Program-made: the position numbers and the translations under genes
Notes under the pieces: model-generated
The model's input: only the letters and a program-made list of their open reading frames with translations
Databases searched by the model: none
What the model was told of the DNA's origin: nothing
Origin: Channallabes apus
Taxonomy: Eukaryota > Chordata > Actinopteri > Siluriformes > Clariidae
DNA: 64,000 nucleotides
Assembly: GCA_030522415.1 (NCBI GenBank)
Contig: CM060112.1
Coordinates: 9,197,501-9,261,500 of the forward strand
Direction: 5' to 3'
Shown: positions 35,337-46,433 of the stretch, piece by piece
Position numbering within the stretch: the stretch's first letter is position 1
Layout: each line of letters starts with the position of its first letter

Positions 35337-36060
35337 ATTGCCAAAAGTTTTCACTCAACTGCCTTCAAATGAAAATGAACTTAGCATACAATTCTTAATC
35401 CACTTAGTCCATAGGGTTTAATATGATGTTGGCCCTCCCTTTACAGCTTCAAATCCTTTGTGAAGACTTTCCACAATGTTTAAAATGTTTGATCATTCTT
35501 CCAGAAGCGCATTTGAGAGTTCAGACACTGGCTTGGCTTGCAGTTTCCACTCTAATTCATCCTGAAGGTGTTCTATTGGGTTGAGGTCAGGACTGAAGTG
35601 TCAAGTTCTTCCGCACCAAACTCTTTCATCTATGTCTTTAAGGATCTTGCTTTGTGCACAGTTGCAGAGTCATGTTGGAACAGGAACGGGCCGTCCCCAA
35701 ACAGTTCCCACAAAGTTGGGAGCATGAAATTGTCCAAAATATCTTGGTATGCTGAGACATTAAGAGTTCCTTTCACCGGAACTAAGGGGTCGAGTCCAAC
35801 TGCTGAAAAACAACCCCACATCAACCCCCCTTCACCAAACTTTACACTTGGCACAATGCAGTCAGACAAGTTCCATTCTTCTGGCAACCGCCAAACCCAG
35901 ACTTGTCCATTAGATTTCCAGACAGAGAAGTGTGATTAATCACTCCAGAGAACACATCTTCACTGCCCTAGAATCCAGTGGCGGTGTGCTTTTACCCTAC
36001 TGCGTCCACTTAGTGATGTAAGGCTTGAATGCAGCTGCTCAGCCATGAAAACCTATTCCA
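35334..36060 (-). pseudogene. Degenerate Tc1-like element
   Basis: One terminal region (caatattgccaaaagttttc) and a minus-strand transposase core are visible. The core (35887-35630) has [16 protein letters not shown], and [14 protein letters not shown] holding the second catalytic Asp. C-terminal pieces lie at 35450-35600. The N-terminal region and the other inverted repeat are missing. Confidence 0.8.
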
Positions 36061-36189
36061 TAAACCTGGTTCAATGTGAAATTCAAACTTGGTATTGGCA
36101 TCAAGTAATTTAAAATTATAACTTTTTATGTTGAATACAAGATATATTTTGATAGCAACCAAGTGGTTACCACATATATGTGCTTATTA

Positions 36190-37779
36190 TTATAATATTA
36201 TAATTCCTTTTTGACGGTCCTGTTTGTTCTCCTTACAGATGATGGCACAGATGATAATACTAGTAATGATTACAGTGCACAGTACTGCAGTGATAATCAG
36301 ATGTGTTCCCAGTGAACCAGCGATGAGCTCTCCTTTCTCTAAGAGTACTGTGAAGTAATCTTCTGGCGTAAAAGTGGACATGTGAAAGACATTACTGAAA
36401 GGAAGGCTTATTATACTGATGTTTGTCAAGTGTAAAGGACTAAAGCACACAACAGATGTGACATTTTTGACTTTTTCTGAATATTTCTTTATCCAGTCTC
36501 GAAGTGGTACAATGTCATGATCACACTTCCATGGATTTTCAGTTAATATTACACTGTCAATTTTAGTTAACATGTCTGTAAATGTTTTTGGTAAAGAGGA
36601 TAGAGAGTTGTTTTGAAGTTCCAGCTGGTGTAAGTGAGGAATACCATCAAGCAGTTTCTCTGGAATGTACTGAATTTTGTTGTTCTCCAGTGATATTTTG
36701 ACCAGATTTGGAAGTCCTCTGAACACTCCTTCATCAAGAGTAGCCAGGCAATTAGTGTGGAGAGAAATTTCCTCCAGCTCATTCAATCCGTTAAATGCAC
36801 CAGGAGCAATATGTGAGATCTGGTTTCTGCTCAACACCAAAAGTCGCATATGAGTTAAATTGCTAAATACATTTTCCTCAAGATGGGTTAACATGTTGTC
36901 ATAGAGCCACAGGTCCTTCAGTAACATAGGCCCGAAGATATTAATAGAAAGACTCCGTAAATGGTTGTCATAAAGTGAAATCTGCTGCAGATTGGGAAGC
37001 TTTAAGAATATACCTTCAGGAAGGAAAGTCAATTGATTATTAGAGAGATAGAGTTTCTGGAGCTTTTGTTGATGTGCAAAAAGTTCTGCTGGTAAAGTGG
37101 TTATAAAATTGTTCTGCAGATGCAAAGTCTCCAGACTAACCAAGTCTACAAATGTATTGCCTGGGATGACTTTTAATTTGTTATTTTGAAGGTACAACAT
37201 TTTCAGCTTGCTAAGTCCACGGAAAATTCCATTCTGCAGTTCCAGGATGCCATTTCTCTGCAGTATAAGCTTCTCCAAGTTAATGAGATCCTGAAAGGCA
37301 TTCTCTGGAATAGAAGTCAACTTATTTTTGCTTAGATCTAAGATTTTCAGTGATTTAAGCAGCAGTGAAGGTAGGTTATTTAGTTTGTTGTTGCTCAGCA
37401 TCAGAACGGTGAGTGAATTTAGCTTCTGAAACAAGTTCTCTGGTAAAGAAACGAGTTCAGTTCCTGAACACACTAAAGCAGTGACTTTGTGTGTCTTGTC
37501 AAATGTGTGAGGTTGCACCTCATTTATTCTTGAATTATTGACTGTAATTTTTGTCAGAGTCTCAGAAAATGAATCAAAATCAGCAGGTTTCAGAGAGGAT
37601 ATATTGGTATATGAAATATGTATGAATGTTGTTGTTGATGGAATAGGAGATGGGAAGTCTTTAATGCCATAGCCCATGCAAACTGTATTGTTGTCCATGC
37701 ACTGGCATTGTTCGGGGCATCCCCAAACAGCAGCACTTACAGCACAAATCCAAATGATTACATACTGTCCCAGCTCCAT
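36190..37779 (-). CDS. lrrc15: LRRC15-like LRR transmembrane protein
   Basis: 529-residue type I membrane protein of the LRRC15/GP5/CPN2 family. Signal peptide 1-20; LRRNT with Cys21, 25, 27 and 34 (CPEQCQC); about 14 LRRs; LRRCT with NPWKCDHDIVPLRDW and a later VVCFSP; one membrane segment near 494-515; and a 14-residue tail (KENKQDRQKGIIIL). The phrases IFGPMLLKDLWLYDN, VLSRNQISHIAPGAFNGL and LHTN follow LRRC15 closely, so I prefer that family member over GP5. The whole coding region is one exon; a splice acceptor (tttttag) ends at 37787, giving exon start 37786. LRRC15 is a cell-surface adhesion and matrix-associated protein; the fish role is inferred. It lies in the same orientation as LRR genes 1 and 2. 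No stop or frameshift is seen. Confidence 0.9.
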   Translation of the reverse strand: MELGQYVIIWICAVSAAVWGCPEQCQCMDNNTVCMGYGIKDFPSPIPSTTTFIHISYTNISSLKPADFDSFSETLTKITVNNSRINEVQPHTFDKTHKVTALVCSGTELVSLPENLFQKLNSLTVLMLSNNKLNNLPSLLLKSLKILDLSKNKLTSIPENAFQDLINLEKLILQRNGILELQNGIFRGLSKLKMLYLQNNKLKVIPGNTFVDLVSLETLHLQNNFITTLPAELFAHQQKLQKLYLSNNQLTFLPEGIFLKLPNLQQISLYDNHLRSLSINIFGPMLLKDLWLYDNMLTHLEENVFSNLTHMRLLVLSRNQISHIAPGAFNGLNELEEISLHTNCLATLDEGVFRGLPNLVKISLENNKIQYIPEKLLDGIPHLHQLELQNNSLSSLPKTFTDMLTKIDSVILTENPWKCDHDIVPLRDWIKKYSEKVKNVTSVVCFSPLHLTNISIISLPFSNVFHMSTFTPEDYFTVLLEKGELIAGSLGTHLIITAVLCTVIITSIIICAIICKENKQDRQKGIIIL

Positions 37780-37786
37780 TGTCCCC

Positions 37787-38584
37787 CTAAAAAGGAATAA
37801 GAAACAAATTAAAGAAATTGATTATTACATGATTTTGATACATTCTTTTAGTATGTTACCTTTATATGTGTGAAAGAAAATACTTAAAAATGTTAAGTAA
37901 AAAAGTGGCATGTGGTAGGGCCAGGCCAAATCCAACACTGATCTCTAACCACAAGTCCAAAATAGTCTAAAATATGGCTTCTAAGGACTACAACTCCAAA
38001 AACAGCCATTCAAGGTCACCACACTGCTAATGAGACACACCTGACCTCAATTACACAATCACACCACAATATAAATAGGACTCTGTAAGCAGCACTTTTT
38101 CCTTGGTTACTCTCTGTGTATAAATCTGCCTGTTATTTCATACGTAGTTCTCTTTAGATTTTTTGGCACCTTGCCTGAACTTTGATGTTGTTTTAATGTC
38201 CCATTTTTTTCTACCTTTGTTTGATTCATGTGCTAGTGTGAAGTGTTAATTAACACTGTTTTTCTGACATTGCATGTTCTCTATCCTTAATGGAATTTAA
38301 AATCGGACAACCTGAGGATTTTTTCTTTTCTTTTAGAGTTACATGCCAAAATAGAGGCACCCTTGTTTTGTTTTCAAAACCCACATTAGCAAAAGTCAAT
38401 GCACATTATACAACAATTATTTAAAACTGAGTAATCTGAGTGGACTAGACACCTTTCACACATGGTGATAATAGATAGTAACAGCACTTGGAAATAACTT
38501 AACTAGTGTTTATTCTAGCTGACTCATTAATACTCAGTAAACATGTCAAGAAGTTGTTTACGAAGTAAGGCTATATAAGATATC
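37787..38584 (-). other. Upstream intronic or intergenic DNA of the LRRC15-like gene
   Basis: On the minus strand a donor-like AAAG|GTAACAT at about 37858 and a branch-like tactaaa could define a 70-bp 5'-UTR intron. Stronger donors, GAAG|GTAAGACT near 39956 and TAAG|GTAAGATT near 39984, could instead end an exon 1 about 2.2 kb upstream. I cannot choose without transcripts. Confidence 0.4.
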
Positions 38585-39330
38585 AAAGGTCTATTGTGCT
38601 TGCTCAAAAATGACCTGCATAGAAATATCAGAAGTAAACCTACCCTGCGACCATGTCACAAAATGTGAGATAAGCCGAAAGCATTTGTAGCAGCACTGTG
38701 GAGTGATGAAGTAAATAGAACCCTCTGGCCAGATTCACCAAAAAATATGTTTGGAAATAAAAATAGATAAAGAACCACATTTTATGAAACTGCCAACTGT
38801 TAAGCATGGCTAGGTTGAGCTATTATTCTTTGGGGTTGTATGCCAGCTGCATTATGGATGTCAATGGAAGAATGCTAATTTCAGCACATTCTGGATGTAG
38901 CAGAGCCACTCCAGAAAGTAAATCTAGAGAAAACTGAAAATATAAAAGGTCAACAATGATCTGACTATAATATTTATAGACAAACACAAGCAGTAGTACA
39001 TTTAAAGTCTTTAATGAACACAGTTAGTTCATTCTTTAACAGGAGTAAAAAAAAAAAAAAAAAAACACTCCACCAAACATTTCCAGTTGCTTATAAGACT
39101 GGCTAAAGCTGGACATGGACTGTTGCATGTCATCTTACTCCTAGGAAGAATAGCAACAGGCCTGCACTTCCACTAGACAATTGGTGGACTGATGTAAGCC
39201 CTAAAATAATATTTCAATTTCCTGTGAACGGTGATTTTGAGAGATGGTTCTCATTATTTAGTTCCTCTTAAAAAGAGCAGATTTGTCAATAACCTTGTGC
39301 TTTTTTTTAAAGGGCAAAGCTCCTGTAAAA
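38585..39330 (+). pseudogene. Old Tc1-like transposase remnant
   Basis: The words agtgatgaagtaaatagaac, ggccagattcaccaaaaaat and ctgccaactgttaagcatgg parallel the first-Asp and GGGS region of Tc1-like transposases. Many indels are present. It probably lies in an intron or upstream of the LRRC15-like gene. Confidence 0.6.
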
Positions 39331-39984
39331 CCTACACTTTTAAAGTCATCCTCTATTGAAACACATGACTACAGAAGTTGAATGTTCACTTACTTTTCCA
39401 AACTAATTGTGCTCAAAGATCTGAAAACGTAGTTAAATTCTGTTTGTCTACAATTGTGATCTAAAAAAGAGTCTATCTAAAACTATCTACTGAAATAACT
39501 CTGGTAACTCCAAAGGGTTCTTGCACCTGTGCAAATGCAACTTGACATTTTTAAAATGCTGAATATAGTTCAAAAGATCTAGAAGTTTAAGATCTAAAAG
39601 TACATATTTTCATTGACTTAGACAACATTTTACAATATGTAGGTAGATAAACATGCATTATAAGAAGTGGCAACAATATCATAAACTAGAAGCATTCTGC
39701 AGGAAATCAGCTATTGTGATATAACTATCAACTGTGGAATACATAATTTTTATGCATATTCACATAAAAAGAAACTACTTCTACTTGAGTATACTTTTGA
39801 GGTTAACTGCATTTGCATCATGGCATTAGTTTTAATCTCTGCCTTTACTTACTGCTTTATTACAATTGATCTTATATTAAAGAAGAGCATAAAGTGGTCG
39901 CCAATTTAAATTCATTCTAAAAAATAATTCTCTTTTGCACAGTATACAGTAGTCTTACCTTCACAAATCCAAATGGAATCTTAC

Positions 39985-41640
39985 CTTAGATGGTTGACTT
40001 ATCAAAGATGAATGGTCTTCTTTGTAGTTTTCTCTCCGTTAAATCAGTTTCCACACTTATATTTTAAAAACTTACAAAATATTTGCTTCAATTTGAAGTT
40101 AACAAACAAATACTCTGACAAAAATTTCTTCTAACGTTAGCTCAGCATGGTATAGCAGCTGCCGGACTGGTTTGAGACTCCTCCCTTTTGCAGGATTGGG
40201 ATCATTCTTGTTCGTCATAGCTCTTATGGGGTTTTCTAGCATTTTCCCAACATTTTCCCAATCTACCATTTCTCTCGTGTATGTATACTTACTGCAGAGA
40301 AAAAATAGACTTCCTATAATTGGGATAAATAAATAAATAAATAAATAAATCATGGAAACTATAAACACAAAGTATGCAACTTAATAAATATTATAATATG
40401 ATATACAATTAAATATTGAGTTCTCCAATTTGAATAGTCAATAAAATGTTGATTATTTTTCTGCAACAGGAGCTCTGACACTTTATAACTGCTATAAGGT
40501 TAGCAAAAGTTGCTTTGCAAAAGTTTCACAACAGTACATATAACTATACATGGATAAAATGTATGGCATCTCATTTATTAGCAAATTAAATATCTTATTT
40601 GAGAACAACACTTCAGAACTTGCTATTGTTGGAAACAAATACACTTTTAGGTGGTAAAAGTAATAGTACTAGGCTGTCACTAATAGACTAACTTCTATTT
40701 TGTAGTAAATTGCATTCCGCATTCAGAACTCTATTTTAATTGGAAATCTGGATGTTAGACACTTTTTAGTTGAGAAAGTTGACCTAGAGTATGTATTTGA
40801 TTTTTTTTTTCTGTTAGAATAGTTTAAGAAAGGAGTGAAGCAACCCTGTCCTTTACTTGACTGTATTTATGGGCAATCGTTTTAAAGTCATAACTTAATA
40901 TAGCCAGTCAGGTTCATTATTATGCATTCACCTACAGTATAACACACCTTTTAGAATGATTCTATGAGTAATTGCAAACTAAGTACTGGACGAAATATAT
41001 AGTAATGAGTAATAAGTTCACATTCTCTTTTCATACTTATTCATTGATGTGGGGGAGAAAAAACATTTCAGTAATTTGTAATCTTTATAGTGTCTTCATA
41101 TAAATCTATAGAATATTGGAAGTAAAATAATCAGTTTGTAGTCTTACCATGATTGACCATAATCAGGGTGCTACAAGCAACATGTTTTAACAGTTATTAT
41201 TTCTGCTGCTTCATATATATCCTGTATATGTGTTTGAGTGTGGGTGTGTGCACGTGTGTTTGAGGTCTTATCTTATTTTGGGTGTCTTTGGGGATAGATA
41301 TACATGCCTGGTTTCTTGTGGTAGAATAATTTCCAAAGGCAAACATCACAACACAACTTAAGCACAACCCGAATTAGTGTTTTTCTTTTCTTTTTTGGCC
41401 ATTTAACAAAGTGTGTGGAGGGGTATAAGAGGGGTGCGAACTGGGTGTTTGTATTGAGACACATTGTGTCTTACCTCTTGGGGGGAAAAACTGTTTTTCT
41501 TCCTTGTAGTCCATGCGTTTATTGGCCTGTATCTCCTGCTAGGTGATGGATGGGGTGTGACTGGTCCCTGGGGGTCCCCACATAGGCAGTGGGAGGCGTA
41601 GATGGTGCAGATGCCAGGTAGCTGGGTTCTGATAATCTCC
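39985..41640. other. No coding gene seen
   Basis: AT-rich, with an (AAAT)n tract at about 40326-40350 and TATA-like and GATA words near 39990-40070 that could be an upstream promoter of the LRRC15-like gene. The 41400-41640 stretch is less AT-rich but has no recognisable product. Confidence 0.4.
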
Positions 41641-42130
41641 CCAACATTCTTTATCACTTTCTGGAGGGTGTGTTGCCCTGCCTTCTGCAGCTATTGAACC
41701 ACACTGGCAGGCACTGTCGGCACACTCTCAATGACACAATAATCGAAGTTTACTAAAAAACTTCTGGGGAGATTTTTTTTTTCTGAAGTAGAAAAGGCAT
41801 TGACTGACTACTGAGGCAGTGTTGATGCCCCAGGACAGTTCCTCAGTGACCAACAGGCTAAGAAACTTGAAGTTGGTGACTTTCTCCACTGCCTCAACTT
41901 TAAAGTAAATTGATGTGAGGTTGTTTTAACTTGCCCCTTGAAAATGATTTGTTTTCGTGATGTTAAGAGCCAGGTTGTTATTGTGGAACCATGCTCCCAG
42001 CTCTCATTGTCAGAGATGAGTCCAAGCACTGTGGTGTCATCGGCAAATTTGAAAATGGGGGGAAAATGTAAAAAGGGTGTGAAAAAGTGGACTAATCATG
42101 CAACTTTGTGGTGTACCATTACTTAAGGGC
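41640..42130 (-). pseudogene. Degenerate LINE reverse transcriptase
   Basis: The minus-strand frame reads FADDTTVLGLISDNES, the catalytic F/Y-A-D-D motif and its usual continuation in fish non-LTR retrotransposons. SPTSSFLACWSLRNCPGAST lies downstream in place of the conserved FRFLG region. Frameshifts break the rest. Confidence 0.75.
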
Positions 42131-42403
42131 AAAGAGGTTGAAACATTCTTGTTTTTGAGTTATTTGTGTGTGGTTTGTTAGAATGATAACCAGTAACCAT
42201 TGTTAATCCAATAACCAGTTGCATAGTGAGGTGTTATACTGTAGAACCTTTCATTTTGCAATGAATATGCTAGGCAGGGTTGTTTCCAAAGCTGGACTAT
42301 AATCAATGGAGAACATTCTTTCTTACTTGTTCTTATTCTCCAGTTGTTCTAATGCAGTATGTAACATTATTGTTACAGTGTCTTCTTTTGATTTGTTCTA
42401 AAT

Positions 42404-42569
42404 AGCTACAAAAACTAAGATAATAAAAAGACAATGATGGCTGGGAGAGCTCAAAGTCACTTTGTCCCTGTGTACCGCCATCTATTAGCTACAACCACTA
42501 TGATAATAAACAGACTATGTTGGCTGGGAGAGCTCAAAGCCGCTGTGTCCTTGTACGCTGCCATCTCAT
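42404..42569. repeat. 83-bp tandem duplication
   Basis: Two diverged copies, each containing ggctgggagagctcaaag (42439 and 42522) and a gctac/aataaa start. Confidence 0.85.
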
Positions 42570-42794
42570 TAAATCTATTAGGTGTCTTGTATGATATTCA
42601 CATCAAGTTGACTGTTCAGATGTATTTTGCAATGGGAATACAGTAGCACATACAAACATTTATTTTGTTCATTTGCTTGCACATACAGTAACTGCATAAT
42701 CATTTCCAGAATCATGGTGGAACTGGAGCTTTAACAGGAACAGTGTACATGGGTCAGGATATACTATAGATCAGATGCAAAGCAATAACAGGAT

Positions 42795-42797
<3 letters not shown>

Positions 42798-42859
<62 letters not shown>
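42798..42859. repeat. (CA)n microsatellite
   Basis: About 62 nt of CA repeats. Confidence 0.97.
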
Positions 42860-42861
<2 letters not shown>

Positions 42862-45800
42862 GGGGGAAATTTGACAGTCCACCTACCAGCAAGGCTAATT
42901 ACAAACAGCATGAACCTTAAAAGGCCTTGAAGTGAACTGGAAAACTCTCTCATTAGGCTCATTACTCATTAAACAGCATTACAATTCATTATTTATAATT
43001 AAAACAGCGGATGAACAGATGCTAATAGTTGCTAAGTCAGCATTGGATATCTTCCCAGATGGCATATGGGCACAATTTATGTGGAGTGTTAACTCAGCTG
43101 AAACAACTTTTATAATCACAACTTTGCTGACCAGCTCACATTCATTACTTCAATCAACTATAGCACATTGTGAATTATAAATGTTTGGTGGTCAAAGAAA
43201 AGATATTGTATTAAACAGTGTCTGGATGCAACGACCTTAACCGTGTGTGTGTGTAAGTTTGTAAGTTTGTGTGGCATTATTTGGCATAAATGATGATGCA
43301 ATAAACATAAATCTTAAGCCTATCTTAATAATAAGCTTACATGGGTAGAAAGGTCCTTGCATTCACTCATGGAAACGTGTGCACATGTCATATCTGATTA
43401 GATGAAAAATGTTTTACTACATGCCTACAAAACAAGTAGAAATATAAGTTATAAGAATTTATAATTCATAAGAAATCCCTAGTGTTGCAATAAGTAAACA
43501 AAGCATAACAAGCAAATAATGGTATTGCATCTCAAGGCTGTGGAATGTAACTTTTCATATTTACCACACACTGGAATGTCATGCACATATTCCAAATTAA
43601 ACAAGCCACAAGAAAAGTTCATAACCTAGCTTTATATTGCCGTAGTCTAATTTTGGGATCGTCTTTTTATGGGATTCGGATTATTTACACAGCCCTTGCT
43701 GAATAATAGCAAAGAGATGAGAAATTATACAACACAACCATCACGGTGCATCACACAACCCAGGTCTAGCATATTATTGCAATTCTTTATTAAAAGAAAA
43801 ATGTACCATTTGATGTTGACCACAAGAGGGCTGCATAAGACAGCCTTATGGCCATTTTGGTATCCAATACATTAAAATTCAAATACATAAAAATGATCCA
43901 TTGGTGAAAGAACAGCATATAAACATCAATGAATGAAAGGATTTGGTAAGTAAAAAAGAACAAGATTTTTGGACACTACTTCATATACTTCATAATGACT
44001 TATTGACAATTGACAATAATGTATTGGGCATGATATTCATATGGGCATGATGTATTGCTCAGTTATATACAGAACAGTAATGTAATTTTTCTTTAATATT
44101 TTTGTAGATCAATCTTTGAAACTACTCTTTAAACTAAATGTAAGATCTGAATTTGGTTATAGTTAGTTAATTAAATGAACCAGCTATCATACAGAGTAAA
44201 AATATGCAACTGAGTTATAGCAATAAAAGTGACAACGGTGCAAAAAATGAGTAGGTATTCAATGCAGATATATTTAGGATATATGATGAGTATCTAAATA
44301 TGACTATAAAGAGTGGGTCTGTTTTGAAGGAGAGCTATTTGCATAAACAAGGATGAGTTGTGGTTGAGGGACCATCTGACCCAGAATCTCAATATTGTCC
44401 TGAGGCATTGTAAAGAGGTGTTAAAAGCCTATGGCTCTAGGAACAAAGGATTTTTGGAGTCTGTCAGTACAGCTGTTCTATGATAGAGATCAGCTCAGTT
44501 TTTCTTCACAGCAAAAAAAAAAAAAAAAAAAAAAGTAAAAAAAAAATAATAATAATAAATAAATAAATAAATATGTAAAGGAAACAAGGAATGTATTTTC
44601 ATTAAGCACAGCCATAAATATTCTTCTTAAGACGCTATTGAATTATTACGTTAGACCCACTTTTTTCTTTTAAGAAACCAAGTGATGAATTCTTTAATCT
44701 GACTAATCAGAAGGTTGTGATTTAATTAATTCATAGTCAGTTTTTCCCCCCAGTAGATCAGGCTACAAGGCAAATGTTTATATTAATAAATCAAGTCGTA
44801 AGTTATTAAAGTATTAGTATTACCATATTATTTAAATAGTCTCAGTCTATTTCCACACGCACACACATCTAACTATTTATGTAAGGTCCTTTCATTGATT
44901 AGGTAGCCATAATGACATTTTTATTTATTTACTATTTTTTTAAATATTTTTTTATAATGAAAAGTGTACATTTTGTTAAAAAATTAAAGAATTGATGAAG
45001 CACTTCACCAACATATGAAAAACCTGCCCCTTCTGCATGTGCACACATAGAAATATGCTGTATGTATATTTCAGTGACAACCCCAATATCCTGTGAAAGC
45101 CATAATCAACATCTGTAGTCATGTCCCATCCCTCAGTGCCACATTTAGCATTTTATTTATTTATTTATTTTCATTTACATTATGTGGTGCAGTTCACTGG
45201 ACCTAGATGGCAGGGCAAAGATTATAATTCAATACAGCAAGCTGGTGCAATGTGCTGTTGCTCATGTATTAAATTAGAATGTTAATTGCAGTCAGCTGAA
45301 TGTTTAAATCTATTAACAACATAAAATTTTTGCATTTCATACAAGGGCCTATTCAGTAAACACCCAAAAGCTTGCTGGAGGTAGTCAAAAAGAACATGGT
45401 GGACAAAATAAAATAAGCATTAAAGGAAAGGTTCCTGCAGTGCACAGCAAGCCTCAGTGTTCTGACTCCATTTTGGCTAAGAACACCTGCTGGGAGCGAT
45501 GCATAACAGTGTGAGAGAAAGTGAGCCAGAGCACACTGACAGCAGCAGCACAGTCTCATGTACACAGCCAGCTTAAAAATGGACACTATTAGGGTAATCT
45601 TCCAAAAGTCTAAGGGGTTAGCAAAATGAGTGGCATTTAGAAATGCCAGGAAAATCTGCGAGAACTGAATTTTGCTTATTATGTGGAATGTGTGGAGGAG
45701 ATTTAAGGTGTTTTGGTGTGTTCTTTCTTCACTGGACATGGGAAGAATTTTGGCTAAGGTCAAAGCATTTCTACTTTGTAGAACAATGCTGAAGGCGGCC

Positions 45801-45925
45801 AAAATGGTCAAAACTTTCCTTTGAACCATTCATGTTGGGATGTGTCTGCTACTTATGCTGTGTGAAGCCTTCATAATGAGGCTGGTAATATTCAGCAACA
45901 TAATGCATTTGGACCATGGATTAAA
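42860..45925. other. Long gene-poor stretch
   Basis: AT-rich. It has poly(A) and (AAAT)n tracts at 44512-44575 and TTTA runs near 45153. A 158-codon minus-strand frame at 45353-45829 has no domain I recognise and no supporting splice or repeat structure, so I leave it uncalled. Confidence 0.5.
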
Positions 45926-46430
45926 TTGAGCATCAGGATCAGGAAGAAAGGTGATTTTAGTGACATTGAGTGTAGCATGGTTGTTGGTGCCAGATGGACT
46001 GGTCTGACTATTTCTGAAAATGCTGATCTACTGGAATTTTCATGCACAACCATATCTGGGGTTCACAGAGAACGTTCTGAAATAAACAAAATATCCAGTG
46101 GGTGGCAGTTCTCTAGGTGAAACTGCCTTCTTGATGCCAGAGGTCAAATCAGAATGGCCAGACTGGTTTGAGCTGGAAGACAACAGAAACTAAAATAACA
46201 TCTTGTTACAACGGGGTATGGTGAAGAGCATCTCTGAATACACAACATGTCAAACCTTTAAGCAGATGGGCTACTGCAGCAGGAGACCACTCCTGGCGGA
46301 TGGCACTCCTGTTGGAATGTGAGATTCACATCATGGATGCACAGTCTAAAAATCTTCAGCAAATATGTGATGCTAGGCTGTCAATATGGACCAAAACTTT
46401 TAAGGACTGTTTTCCAGCCCTGAGTTGAAT
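45926..46430 (+). pseudogene. Internally deleted Tc1-like transposase
   Basis: The N-terminal helix-turn-helix part (KKGDFSDIECSMVVGARWTG, then LTISENADLLEF) matches a fish Tc1-like family. The catalytic middle is missing, and a C-terminal-like piece (LQQICDARLSIWTKTF in shifted frame) follows at about 46350-46430. Confidence 0.75.
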
Positions 46431-46433
46431 CTA

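Noticed and set aside
36190..37779. Naming this gene gp5 (platelet glycoprotein V)
   Set aside because: The single-exon LRR layout fits, but the IFGPM...LWLYDN and LSRNQIS...PGAFNGL phrases fit LRRC15 better.
45353..45829. 158-codon minus-strand frame
   Set aside because: No domain, signal or homology I recognise, and no splice context; it could be chance in AT-rich DNA.
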